Below, in pieces: positions 29,055 through 41,400 of a DNA stretch of 64,000 nucleotides. The notes under the pieces were generated by a model. That model was not told the DNA's origin and did no database searches. It saw nothing but the letters and a program-made list of their open reading frames with translations. This DNA comes from Acridotheres tristis (lineage: Eukaryota > Chordata > Aves > Passeriformes > Sturnidae): contig CM072886.1 of the NCBI GenBank assembly GCA_037013685.1, positions 2,852,001 through 2,916,000 on the forward strand, written 5' to 3'. The position numbers and the translations under genes were made by a program. Numbering within the stretch: position 1 is the first letter of the stretch; the number at the start of each line of letters is the position of its first letter.

Positions 29055-29684
29055 AACATGAAGTGAACTGATTTTTTTTGTTTAAGTCAAGGCTACATTT
29101 TGTCTGGGAATCTGCAATTGCTCACCCAGTTGATTAATTGTAAAAAGACCATATGATTATTTTTGTGTAGAACCATCCATCACTGACTTAGCACTGAAAG
29201 TGCACCATGGCTATAAAACTCCAGCTGAAATAGACCAGCCCAATGGAATAACACACAGTCAGTTGGTTTAAGACTATTGTATTTATTTATTTTATGCTTT
29301 GGGAGCTACCAAACCAAGAACCTAGTCTCAATTATGGGTTTTTATTTGATTCCAGATACCACAAAGCTGATTTTTAGTGAAGTCCTCTTCATTTTGAAAT
29401 CAAATCATATTGATTTCAACAGGAGTGGAGTTTCACATTTAATGGGATACATTCTCTTTCACGCTGAGTTTCCTTCAATCCAATGCCAAAACTTTTCTCC
29501 TCAAAGAAGTGATGGGTGGAATTCAATCAGACTTGTTAGCTGGGAATTAGGAATGTGTAGAGCTGTAAGGGCCTGCTATGAATTACTCTAAATATCTTAT
29601 GTCAGTAGGGACAGAAAGCCCTTAAGATACTGATGGATACTGAAAAGTACTAAAGGCAGGACAGAAGTTCCCTGATTAATTCTG

Positions 29685-29816
29685 AGAGAATCCCAAAATG
29701 TTTTGGGTGGGAAGAGACCTTGAAGCCCATCCAGTTCCAATCCCCTGCCATGGGCAGGGACACCTTCCACTATCCCAGATTGCTCCAAGCCTTGTCCAAC
29801 CTGGTCTTGAGCTGTT
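29685..29816 (-). mobile_element. CR1 3'-end fragment
   Basis: GAGAATCCCAAAATG then GAAGAGACCTTGAAGCCC, CCATGGGCAGGGACACC and TTGCTCCAAGCCTTGTCC, 5'-truncated after about 130 bp. Confidence 0.9.
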
Positions 29817-30796
29817 TCATTTCTAATTTTACAGGATCCACTCAAAATCACTGGGGAATTTTGCTTTTTATTTTGCAATGGGATCCTGCATGTACAAGTA
29901 CAAATGTGCCAGTTTCGTTCTCAAACTCTATGCTGTTATGAAATAGGAATTGAAAATTTAAAATCAGTCATTAAAGAATTCCCTGAATATCCTTAAGCAT
30001 ATTAGGACAGAAATAAACAAAAGACAACTGGATGAGAGCACTTTATTTGAAGTTATTTTCTTTCTTCTCCCAATTTCCCCTCCCCTTATTGCAATCATCT
30101 ATTGCTGTTGTCATTATAGTCTTTATTTCATTTTCAAATTATAGAAGGGTAAACAGGACATTTTAGGGAGTCACTTTAAATTTAATAATAACTTGATGTC
30201 ATTTACAACATGGGTGCTTTCAGAAGGCTAAATTTGGGCTGCCAACTGCTGCTAATTTTGGATAAAGCAACAGTTTTACACTCCAGCTCTGGAGAATGTT
30301 GGAGCATTCACCCTTCTCACTTTTAATTTACACAAAGGGCAACTGCACCGTGGCTGAGTTTATTTGTTAGAGCAGCAATCATCTTGGCACAGGCTGGCAC
30401 TGGGACCAAAAGCAGGAAAATGTCACCAGAGGTCGTTTCCTACACATGGCACTGGGATTGCTCAAAAATCCTGCTGGAAAAGAGCCTGCTGAGCCCTGAG
30501 ATCATAAAGGGCTCCTCGTGCGTAAATGGCACCGATCCTGATGCTGGAACAAGTAGTTAAAGACTCTGCAAGCTCAGAAAGAGCAGGGAGAAAATTCCTC
30601 TGGAGTCAGGATTCCTCTTGTGTGCTGTGCTTTGCCTTTGTGCATTCCCAGGGCAACTCTGAAAGGTGGGTCAGGATGGGCCATCCATCTGTGTCAGGTG
30701 ATGAGTTCTGACAAAATATTTCAAAAAACGGACAGGTTTTACCTCAAAAGGAAAGCAGCATTTCACACAGTTCTGATATTCCAGTATCAGTCTGGG

Positions 30797-31030
30797 TCAC
30801 AGAATCACAGGGTTGGAAGAGACCTCCAAGATCATCGAGTCCAACCCAGCCCTGACACCTCAACTAACCCATGGCACCCAGTGCCACATCCAGGCTTTTA
30901 TTAAACACATCCAGGGATGGTGACTCCACCACCTCCCCAGGCAGACCATTCCAGGACTTTATTATTCTTTCCACAAAAAACATTTTCCTGCTCAGAGCAG
31001 AGCAGCTCTTCAGACACATCCTCACAGCCC
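30797..31030 (-). mobile_element. CR1 fragment
   Basis: TCACAGAATCACAGGG, TTGGAAGAGACCTCCAAG, CATCGAGTCCAACCC, then GGTGACTCCACCACCTCCCC and a region ending CACAGCCCAAGAGAAC. Rather well preserved. Confidence 0.93.
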
Positions 31031-31931
31031 AAGAGAACTTCATGTTTGTCAGAGGGCATGGAAAAGTAAAGCTCTTCCCCTTATTTTGCCCCATTTTTGG
31101 TATATAATGGAATGCAGACCTGTGCTGCAGTACACAAAATGCAACTTTGCTTCAGCTGGGAGGGACACTTGTTTTTGAACAAAAAAGTGATTACAAGAAA
31201 CGGGTAGGCTCTGATTTTGACTTAAACCCAGATAAAATCTCCTGGCTAATCATCACTTTCCTGATCTGAATAGTTTGTTTCTCTGCTTCTCTGTTTTCAC
31301 ACTTAAAATCTGTGTATGATTTGCAGACTTTAATAGCACAACAGGCACAATTAGCCATGAGTTTCCCCAGGAAACCCTGATTGAGAGATGTTAATGAGCT
31401 TGTTCATTAGAAGAAGTCCTTTATTTTTAAAAAATCCTTATCAATAAACTGAAAAGCACAAACCACAGATGAAAATAAAGGCCATGCACTGGTGAAGAGC
31501 AGGTAAGCACATCTAAGCATAAAATATTTCTGAAGATAAAGAACAGAAGAAGAGAGTGGAATCTGCATTTACTGAAATACTCTGGCAGTGGCTTGCCTTT
31601 GGATTTTGAACACAGATCAAAGTTATCCATAATATATATTCTCTTGGCTTGTATCTGTCTAGATGTTGGATCTTTTTTGATAATGAGAATATTTTTATAT
31701 TAGCTGCCATTAAAACTCACATCAAAGCAGAAGCTGGTGTTAGAGTTCCATTGGGGTTCTGTGGAGCTAAAAATCAGTAATAAAACTCTGGTTTGGACAC
31801 CTGGCATTTAATCTTGGACTTGTGATTAGTATTGGAGGTGAGGCACAACACACTGGTTTGGCATTTCATAACTGTTCACCTTTATAGTGGAAAATATGAG
31901 AGAAAATATTAAATCAGAAACACACTGGCTG

Positions 31932-32080
31932 CAGAATCACACATAATCCCAGAATGGCTGGGTTGGGAGGGACCTTAAAAATCATCCAGTTCCAACCTCT
32001 GGCATGGGCAGGGACACCTCCCACTAAACCAGGCTGCTCCAAGCCCCATCCAACCTGGCCTGAAACACTTCCAGATCTGT
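31932..32080 (-). mobile_element. CR1 3'-end fragment
   Basis: CATAATCCCAGAATGGC, TGGGAGGGACCTTAAAAATC, GGCATGGGCAGGGACACC and CCAAGCCCCATCCAACC in reverse CR1 order. Confidence 0.9.
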
Positions 32081-32578
32081 AGAAACATGGGAGAAAAAAA
32101 TAACCTGGATTGTTTGGCAAGCAAAAAGACAGAGATCATCTCCTGGAGGTGGAAATTTGAAGCTCCCCCAGACCAAGAGTGGTTGATATGACTTTGATAA
32201 ATGTCTGCAGTGGAATGAAGGAGCAAAGGAGATTTTCCTAAGTCCACACACAATGTCCTACAAGTCCTTTCAGGAACGTTTTTTGATGGAGCAACAGGTT
32301 CCCATCCCAGAGATTCAGAGCACAGGGAGTCCTAAGGAGGCTGCAGCTGTCTATTAGTGCTGTTAAAAAACTTAGAAAAGTATTGACATGAAATTTATTT
32401 CCGTTTTAAAAAATAGCTTGGTATTGTATGGTACCCAAAAGCTTGGGCTGTCCCTTGGAGACTCACTCCATGACTGAAAGCCAATCACCACAAGCACCAA
32501 AATGCAGTGAGGATCAGAGGGATGATGATGATGGGGGACCATGGGTCAGGATGATGGATGTCAGAGGCTTTTGGATTT

Positions 32579-32624
32579 GAGATCCCAGTGGATGTGAGCT
32601 CGAGATCCCAGTGGATGTGAGCTC
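32579..32624. repeat. Perfect 23-bp tandem duplication
   Basis: Two identical adjacent copies (32579-32601 and 32602-32624) of a unit starting GAGATCCCAGTGG and ending GTGAGCTC. Located beside the 33 kb LTR candidate; likely replication slippage. Confidence 0.85.
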
Positions 32625-32879
32625 CACATCCCTCAGCCCTGCTTGCTGTGAGACCCACACCCCACAACCTCCCCAGAAGCTGCCTGAGACCTTCAGAACC
32701 TCCAGTAGCCAACTTGCCACCCTCTGGCCACTCCAATATCTGTCCCAGGGCCAGCTCACAGAGCTCTCCCCTTCTCTCCAGCTGGGCTGAAGTTCTCTCA
32801 CCAAACCAGGCATACCCATGTGTGCAGGAGTGCAGTTCCTCAGGGAACACTCACAGCCTGGACTCTCCAGTTCCTGGAC

Positions 32880-33500
32880 CCACAGGCACCTGTGAGCCAC
32901 AGCCCCTTCCAGCTGCTGGCCCTAAGACCCCACACAAACCTGTGGGGGCCCCTTGCCCAGGAAAACGCCTGGAAATGGAGTTTAATAAGGAGACAGACTG
33001 AGCTGAGCAAGAGCAGAGGGTGGCCAGCCCAGGTTTTTTGCATGTTCTACAGCTTTTATCCCCTTATCTCTGCTTTCCCACACTCGCTCCTCCCCGAGCC
33101 ACATTGATTGGTCCTTCTCGAAATATCCCATAATAACTTCCACATACTCTCACAGCTCCTGTAAAATCATCCCACGATGAGTTTTATGTAATCTTGAAAT
33201 GCTTCCCCCACCTTGCATCCCTGTTCCTGTGAGGGCAGTGAACCCACAGCACTCAGGATCCCCTTGGGGAGCATTTCTTGGGCCAAGGCAAGACATCTCA
33301 CTGGGTCTCAGCTGCTCACCAGCCCCAGGAGTGACTGAGACAGAGAAATCCATTGGCACCAATCGCATTTTTGGGTTTCCTCCACCTAATTGTAGTTCCT
33401 CAAGTCCTTGATGAGCCTTTGGGTTTATGGTGATTAGCTGTTAATCACCAATGCTAATGGCTTAGGGAAACATTCTGCCTGGTTTATTGCCCTTCCATGG
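32880..33500 (-). mobile_element. Probable solo LTR of an endogenous retrovirus (edges uncertain)
   Basis: In minus orientation this stretch has LTR architecture: ACCAAT at 33112-33107, a TATA-like GGATAAAAGC at 33061-33052, and an ATTAAA polyA signal at 32986-32981 followed by a GT-rich segment (GGTTTGTGTGGGG). The spacings, about 48 bp then about 70 bp, suit a compact U3-R-U5. It is more GC-rich than its surroundings. I could not define terminal TG/CA or a target duplication, and no retroviral reading frame is visible nearby. An ordinary promoter-like sequence is the alternative. Confidence 0.42.
33429..33449. repeat. Inverted repeat at the edge of the 33 kb LTR candidate
   Basis: Arms GGTGATTA and TAATCACC are perfect reverse complements around a 5-base loop. 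It sits near where the upstream edge of the candidate LTR would be, but may be coincidental. Confidence 0.4.
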
Positions 33501-35070
33501 CACCAAGCATGACTCTTGCACAACTGCAAATCCAAAAATAATTTCCCAAGGTCTGGGGAGCCCTGTCTGTGCTCTCTTCCTTTCAGCCACCCTATATCAA
33601 TCACCAGCTTCTCCTCACCCACATCTGTGAAGATTTGAGACCCTATAAACCTCTTCCTGATAAACAGCTTCTGTTCCCTTTGTTGGTATGTGCCTTTCCC
33701 TGCAGCTCCCTCCCTCCACTTAAGCCACGAGTTTTATTTCTGAGTTTCCTTCTCATTCACTCTGAGCCAAAGACGTGTGATGCTGACAACTGTGCCCCAT
33801 TCACATCCCTACTCAAAGCTCCTTTTCTCAGGAAGACTCACCAAATCAGCTGGTGAAATGTTTTCTCCACCCACTGTGAGATAAAAGAGCAGGAATGAGG
33901 AGATTGGTGAAAACCAGCAGCAACTGCTTTATCGGAGAAATAGTCTAGATCTTTCAGGCTGGTTTTAAAGCAAAGAAATCGATTTTGAAGCAGTGTCCAC
34001 ATGAAATATTTTCGCTTTTCCATAGCTAAGGGAATCTCTTCCTTCCAGACTCACCCCAGCAGTCACAGAAGCTGCACTTGGGGCAAGGCAAGGAGAAAGC
34101 TCCACCTGCCTGAGCTGCAGATCAGAAAATTTAGCAGTACCCCAACATACAGCCTTGAAAACCCCAATAAGAACAGACTGTTCAGTTTTCCCTTTATTTC
34201 ACCAGCCACTCTAGGACAGATTTTTCCCATATTCTTTGATGCTTTACTGCAGCAGGGACTCTGCTCTGAAGGTGTGGCCATGGCACAGCTCAGAGGATTT
34301 ACACAGCCTCAAGACCCGGCCCTGCATTTTACCTTGGCCTTTCCAGCACACTGGTTTAATTTAACCCAAGGCCAAGAATTGAAATATATTAAAAAATAAA
34401 TTAAAAAACAAAAAACAAAAAGCCCAACAATTCATGCCTGGTTACATTTGTGCTTGTGACCTACGCCTGTCCGAACAGGAGTTGGACAGGACAAAGCACA
34501 ATGCACTTCCTTGCTTTTATTGCTCTCATTCACTTCATGTCATGCCAAAGAAGGTTGATTTAGGAAGTTCTAGTAATTAACTGCTGATGTTTTTGACTGC
34601 TGTTCCCAAGGGACTCACAATGACTTGTAATTGTTGTTCTGTAGGAAACGCTTTCTGGAACGATTGTAGATAACATATATTCTCTCGATGGCTTTACTTT
34701 TACTTGATTATTTTTTTAAGCCAGGAACATGATTTTTCTTTCCTTTAAGCAAAAGTCACCTGTTCCTGCATCCTGGAAACCTCATAAATCACCTTTCTCC
34801 TCGCAGACCATGCTGTCATTTTGCTGTCCACAAAATAAAGAAGCTTCTTATTTCAGTTACACATTAAACATAGAATATATGAACTGGAAAAAACAAGGAG
34901 AGAGTAAAAATTAAAGCTGTTTTTATACTTCAAGTTACAAAGTGCCTTTCTTTGCTCTTAGCAGCTGAGAAAACTTGAAAGCAGGAGGCAGAGGGGAAAT
35001 GTTTATTTAGAGAGCACCAGTTGTTACAAGAATTTAAACCCAGGCTGGTGCTATTACAGGAGGCTCTAAT
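33501..35070. other. Intergenic, nothing recognised
   Basis: No repeat, RNA gene or coding exon could be supported on either strand. Confidence 0.4.
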
Positions 35071-35470
35071 GGAATCATAGAATGCTTTGGATTCGAAGGG
35101 ACCTTAAATATTATTCAGTTTCAAACCCCTGCCATAGGCAGGGACACTTTCCATTATCCCAGGTTGCTCCAAGCCCTGTCCAACCTGGCCTTGGACATTT
35201 CCAGGGATTCAGGGGCAGCCACAGCTGCTCTGGGAAACCTAAGCCAGGTTCCCACCCTCACAGGGAACAATTTCTTCCTACTATCCAATCTAACCCTGCC
35301 CCCTTTCAGGCTGAAGCTATTCTCCTGTCACTCTACACCTCTGTATATCATCTCTCAAAATCTTTCTTGCAGGCTCCTTTCAGGTATTGGAAGGCTGCAA
35401 TTAAGTCACTCACTTCTCCAGTCTGAATAATCCCAATTCTTTTAGCCTTTCCTCACAGCTCTCAATATAT
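35071..35470 (-). mobile_element. CR1 fragment (about 400 bp)
   Basis: Starts AATGGAATCATAGAATGC. It continues through GGGACCTTAAATATTATTC, the GGCAGGGACACTTTCC block, GCCACAGCTGCTCTGGG, and CAGGGAACAATTTCTTCC to TTTAGCCTTTCCTCACAGC. Moderately diverged. Confidence 0.92.
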
Positions 35471-35667
35471 CCTCTCACTCATCATAATATTTCCCTATGT
35501 TTTCACTCCCTGTTCTGTTAAAAATTAATTTGTGGGTGTCTTAGCGCTATTGCTTTACTGAATGCTTATATAGATTCTACTCAAAATTAAAATAAATATA
35601 ATAATTATGGTTCCAATTCCTCTTTCTGTGGCCCCTGCTACTCATGCACACAGACACGTGGTGTAAA

Positions 35668-35745
35668 TTTTGGAGTGTCCTGTTCAGGGCCAGGAGTTGG
35701 ACTTGATCCTTGTGGGTCCCTTCCAGCTCAGGACATTCTGTGATT
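35668..35745 (+). mobile_element. CR1 3'-end fragment, plus orientation
   Basis: TTTTGGAGTGTCCTGTTC, CCAGGAGTTGGACTTGATCC, TTGTGGGTCCCTTCCAGC and a terminal ATTCTGTGATTTTAT. It lies only about 200 bp from a minus-oriented CR1, so the two face opposite ways. Confidence 0.88.
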
Positions 35746-36463
35746 TTATGCATTTCTCAAAGAATATAAAACATGCACCTATTAAACACCTATTTTCTCT
35801 CTCAAATGACTCAACAGTTGTGTATCCAGAGCTATATTTCATACTGAAAAAAATTTTAAAAGCCTGATTTTCAGATTTTCACTTATTATATTCATCTGCT
35901 GCTGACTGAAAACCAACCCCAGTAAACCCAGAGCAGATTCTAATGCGTGTGCTGTGTTTGCCAGGATTGCAAACTGGAATAACAATTTGAGAAATGCTGG
36001 ATTGTTTCACAGGACTGACCTGAGCAAGGGAGACTCAGGAAGGATATGGTGATAGGAATTCAGCCCTGAGAAGGATGTCAGTCATAATAAAACTGTTCTG
36101 CATTGAAGTGCTCGTAAAAGAGCAGCTTTCTTCACACGCCATGGCAGAGCACTCATTACTCATTTGTCACCCTTTCTGGGAGTGACATTTGCCAGCTGCA
36201 ATCTGCCATTGTGATATTTTCCCCCTTTTGCTTCCATTGACCAAACGTAAACAATTCATGACAGCAGATCTGAGATCTCATCAGCAGCGTGCTGCAGCCA
36301 CTCCAAAACAGGAATCCGGCCATGTATCACTGACAGTAAAACATAAAGACACCGACCACGAAGGGTTTGCTCAGCCAAGGTGTCACAGCATGCAAGAGAG
36401 TGATCTTCCAGCAGAAAGAGGAAAATGTGGAGCCCGTTGAAAACGGTGTTTAGCTGATTTCAG

Positions 36464-36612
36464 CAGAAATGGGTCAGATTGGAAGGGACCACAGTGGGTC
36501 ACACCTGCTCCAGCAGGGTCATGCCAGAGCTCGTGGCACAGGATTGTGTCCAGACGGTTCTGGAATATCTCCAGATCTACACTTGCAATGAGCTTGGCCC
36601 TCAGCATGTTTT
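36464..36612 (-). mobile_element. CR1 fragment of a different subfamily
   Basis: GGGTCAGATTGGAAGGGACC, GTGGGTCACACCTGCTCC, AGCAGGGTCATGCCAGAG and TGTCCAGACGGTTCTGGAA follow the CR1 3' order but differ in wording from the other copies, indicating another subfamily. Confidence 0.82.
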
Positions 36613-36960
36613 TCTCCTGGCTTTAACAATCAATAAGGCAAACGAAGCACAGACCTAAAACTGCATCACAAATTAAAAATAATCTGAGTAACACAGAAGT
36701 TGGTGATTGGTGATGTCCTGGTACCTCAGAATAAAACAATTTGTATCATCTTCCATGTTCATTGTTTAAGGTGGATTTTTATTTCTTACTTGAGATACTA
36801 AAACTAATTTCCTGTTGTACCTTCCACTCACCACCCCATGACAATGCTTTTACAACATTTAGGATTTAATACCTTCCAAAACTCCACTAAACTGACCCAT
36901 GACATGTTCACAGCTCAACCACAACCGAGTGGCTGCTCTGTACCTGTGATCCGAGTTTGG

Positions 36961-37014
36961 ATTTTCACATCTCTTGGGATAAAATCACATCTCTTGGGAT
37001 TTTCACATCTCTGA
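36961..37014. repeat. 20-bp tandem repeat, about 2.7 copies
   Basis: Unit like TCACATCTCTTGGGAT plus four bases, at 36961, 36981 and a partial third at 37001. Confidence 0.85.
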
Positions 37015-38071
37015 GCCTTGCAGAAACCCATCCACCCTCAGGGGAACTGCCCCACAGACCTGCACAGGTGGAGACCCTGGACTGCTCCCTTCCCTCAGCC
37101 ACAGGGGATATTTTTCCACTCTCCCTGCAGCAGTGATTCAGAACTCAGGGTCTGGAGACCTTGGCTCCCATCCACACCACTCACCACACCAAGTACAGCT
37201 CAGCAAAAGGTATGTTTGTGGAATGTAACTTTTAACCTCCTATCCTTTGTGTATTTTACAGAGAGGAGCTGAACACTTTTATTCTTTTTTTGGTTACACA
37301 TTCTTCACCGGTGTTTTGTCAATTAATAAATATTTGCTGAATTCCAGTGCACAGAGTATTTTTACAAATGCCCAGAATATTTCTTAGATTAATTTGGAAG
37401 GCCTTGCCAAATGATAAGATGATGATAAGGAAGTAAGCAGAACACCCACACAAGGTACAGTTATCTTGGGTGTTTTATCAGGATTTAGGGTTATGACACA
37501 GCCCCAGTGCTGTTATACAAGAAATCTGTGCTTACAATTTCTCACGTCCAGGACACTTTCCAGGCCCCACCTCTGGTATGGCTCCTGTGTGCCCACGTGA
37601 GTAACATCATTCATCAGCAACTCCTTTTCCAAAAGCTGGCAAATTCCTGCTACTCAACCCCGTGCTTCCTTCCACGGAGATGATTTTGTGTCTTTTAGGT
37701 GAAAGCTGTGAAGTGAAGCCAGAGGTGAGGATGGTGCAGGAGGCAGGAGGAATCTCTGACCCATCATCTCATTCATTTGTTCTGTCAAGCTCCATGAACA
37801 CAACTTCCTTCTTTTTGGACTTTATCATCCACACACAGTGAGGTTCATTTGAATCCATCACCCTGGACTCCTCTAATTATCAGTGTAACCTCTGGGGATC
37901 CAGAGAGCAGCAGGCAGGGAAGAGAAAAATGCAATTCCTTCTGTAGCACCTAAACCAGACCAGGTGGCTGAAGTGCAGCAGTGCCTGTTTCTCACCAGTG
38001 ATATTCCAAGATATTCCTGGGTCCCTGGTTTAGATGGAGATATCCACCCTGTAAACACCTGTGAGGAGATA

Positions 38072-38074
<3 letters not shown>

Positions 38075-38137
<63 letters not shown>
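38075..38137 (+). repeat. Trinucleotide microsatellite (GAT)21
   Basis: Sixty-three bases of uninterrupted GAT/ATG repeat joined to the edge of a CR1 fragment. It creates poly-Asp (plus) and poly-Ser (minus) open frames that are not genes. Confidence 0.97.
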
Positions 38138-38480
38138 CATTTCCAAGGATGGGAGAGCCACAGCTTCTCTGGGTAACCTGTGCCAGGTCCTCACCACACT
38201 CACAGGGAAGAATTCCTTCCCAATATCCAATCTAACCCTACTCTCTGGCAGTGGAAGCCATTCCCTGTGTGCTGTCCCTCCATGCCTTGTCCCCAGTCCC
38301 TCTCCAGCTCTCCTGGAGCCCCTTCAGGCCCTGCCAGGGGCTCTGAGCTCTCCCCCTCTCTAAACCTTCTTTCCCCCAGGCTGAAGAACCCCAAATCTTT
38401 CAGCCTTTGCTCAAAGGAAAAGCGTTTTATTCCTCTAATCATCCTCATGGACCTGCTCTGGACTCACTCCAGCTCAGCTG
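38138..38480 (-). mobile_element. CR1 fragment lacking its 3' end
   Basis: Begins internally at TTTCCAAGGATGGGAGAG, then GCCACAGCTTCTCTGGG, CACAGGGAAGAATTCCTTCC, CCCCCAGGCTGAAGAACCCC and CTGCTCTGGACTCACTCCAG. The CR1 3' terminus expected on the left is replaced by the GAT array. Confidence 0.9.
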
Positions 38481-41400
38481 GAATTCAGCTTCAGAGCCAT
38501 GTTAAAGTCACCCTGCAGATTTATCACCTCTGAGTGTCTCTGCACGACACCACCTCAGCTCACGCTGTCCACAGCCAACTCTTTGTGCTCTATTTTTAAT
38601 AAATTGCCATTAAATCAAAAAGGAAGGCACCCAGATCCAGGGGTTGCTGTAAGGCATTTTAATCAGTGTTGAGCAAGGATGTGGAATGCACGGGATGTGC
38701 ACAGTGCCATGGAAAACACCAAAGCACCACCTGAAACTCACTGTGAGGCCAAGAGGCAGAGATCAGAGAAAGGGCTTTAATTCCAGGGTCTGGAAAAGTC
38801 TCAGTGCTGACATTGCATGGATATTTGAGTTGTGCCTTTAAGCACATCTTCTTGAAGGATTAACAGCTGGAGTTACTCATAATTCCTTCAGAAAAAAAAA
38901 AATAAATTTAAGGAAAAAAGCTCACAGCAGATGAAATTAAAAATGTTGAAGTACTCATAATTATTTATCTTAGAAAGAAAACCAACTTTTTCCTTGTAAA
39001 ATCTGTGCTTGATTCCTTGCTGATATACTCAACAGCTATTAGTGAGGGATGTCACAAAATCTGTTTTCAACTGTACCAACAATCCCTCCCCACCCTGTTC
39101 AAAATGACAAATAAAACACCTGATTAAGCCCTTTTTCCTTTTCTAGTTTTATCAACAAAGCTGCTAAGGAGGAACTGCTTCCTTATTTCAGAGCTGCTGT
39201 TGAATTTATTATTTTATAGCCAGTGAAAAGAAATCAATGAAGAGTGTGAGTGAATACAAAGTGTCCTTAATGGAGTGACTTTTCCTTAGGAGGTGCAGCA
39301 GATGGGATCACACTGAGATGCAGGAGAAACCATTTTCATTGCATTAAAAAAAATCTGTTTCCTACATGATCTTTTTGATGAAAAATAAAATAAATATATG
39401 CACATTAAGGCTTTGGGGCTTGATTCTTAAATTTGACATTTCTAAAAACACAAACCGAAGAGACAAATTATCACAGGACAAACTTTGGTGAGGGTTAAAG
39501 TTTTTATCATCTAAAACATGACTGTGCATTCCCCACGTATTGACAATGTGAAATTCAGGGTAGTTCCCTTCATAGTAAACTTATCCTGGGACAGGAAAAT
39601 AAAGCAGCGTTACCGAAAGAATTGAAATCTGTATTTTTTTACTATATTATGTTATTGCAGTCATACCCCAAATCATGCAGGCCTTCTAAAAAACTATTTT
39701 ACTGCTTCAAAAGATTGGTGCAAGTATTTTCAGGGAAAAAAAAGAAAAAAAAAGTGGTTTGATGTCTTTGGTTTTTAATGAAGGTCCCAACCAGAAAAAA
39801 TTCAATACTTCAATTTCAGCAACTGAATCCTCAGAGCCCCTAAACCACTTATCCCTGATGGAAAACTTGGCTTCTGGTGGTGTCATTCTTCCAAGCTCTT
39901 CAGCTTTCCTTGATTACTAAAGTGACCATTTCCTGCCATTTCAAATTAGCCCATTAGATACATTGCAAACATCAACAAATAGAAACCTGTCCCAGGAAAG
40001 TGCAAACTTGAAAGCAAGAGACTCAAGTTGTCATTTTAAATTTACCTGGGAACCAAACCCACAGTGACTGCAGGGATTCATTCATGGGATCAGTCATCAT
40101 ATCTTAAACTTTTCCCAGATTTAACCAAAATAAGGGCAGGCATATAAAAATCAAACATCAGAAGGTCTATAAAATTGTGAATTTTGCCCACAACCGTAAT
40201 TTTTTTCTCTTGCCATTATTTTTCCATTGACCTGATGAGGCCCATGAAACATTCACAACTCAATCTCCCAGATTCATTTCCACTAGCAAATCAATTATTA
40301 AAAAATGAGGAGGAAATCTGGGCTTTTGCCTGACCATTGCTTTAAATGTTTTATTTGTATGGGACACTCTGTACAAGACAAAGCTAAATAAACATTTTGT
40401 AAAAAGGTGGTATATAGGACAGCCTGCCAAAATAGTAACTCTGCTTCCATATTCATCTCCATACACAATAAGCCATGTTTGTTATTAAGCCATGTTTGTT
40501 ATTTGCAGTTAAGGGGTCAGTTTTCAGCACAGGGTGCAATTTTTTATTCCACACAAGAAAAGAGAATGAAATGAAGAAACCATGCAGGCCTAAGTGCCAG
40601 CATCACTGGTGTCTTTTAAAGCCCAATTATCAAATGATCACTGCTTTGTTCAGTTCAGGAAGTCACATTATTTGGGAAATGAAAAATAAAACAACAAAAA
40701 AGAGAGAAACAATGAAGAGGAAAATATAATTTTAAAAGATTGGATGTATGTTGAGCACAGGATGTGTTTCTACAGAGATTTTTTCTGCACTACCACATAA
40801 TATTTTGCATTGCCTCGTGGGATTGACCCCAAAAGCCCTGTAATGTCTTAAGGGGAATAATTTCTGATGCTTTACATTGAATAAAAACATGCAAGCCTTG
40901 ATGCAGGCAGCGACCAGGTAATGCTCTGGCATTACTTTTTGAGAGTATTTCGATCTAAATCAATGTTCTGGTTGCAGATTCCTTCCAAGCAGCCATTCCT
41001 TTTTGCCTGGTGAGGCCCCTGGCCCTGAGCCCTGGGGAAGGAACCTGCAGCTCTCAGCTTCCAGGATGGTGGAAGGAGCTCAGCAGTGCTGAGCTGCCCT
41101 GCCCACCTGGTGATTTGGGGAGGTGGTTCAGGTTCTTTTTTAACTCCTTTGTGAGTGAGGGCATGGGGGAATCTGGAGTTAATTCACTGCCAGGTGGGCA
41201 GTGGACTTTGCAAACAAATATACAAGGACACAATGACAGATAATTGGTAAGAAAAATCTGTTTTCACAGCAATATTGTCCATAACCAGTGATGAAGGAGC
41301 CTCAAAGTTCTTTGGAGTCTGTTTTGGAAAGAGGGACAGAGTTCAGGGCCTGTTCTCATCTCTGTTTACCCTCCACAAGAACCCATAAATAATTCCCAGC

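Noticed and set aside
32485..32900. Overlapping 121- and 128-codon minus frames
   Set aside because: They lie in the GC-rich LTR candidate and its tandem-repeat flank. No gag, pol or env motif is visible, so they are not called as viral genes.
38030..38363. Open frames with poly-Asp (plus) and poly-Ser (minus)
   Set aside because: They are translations of the GAT microsatellite and the CR1 beside it.
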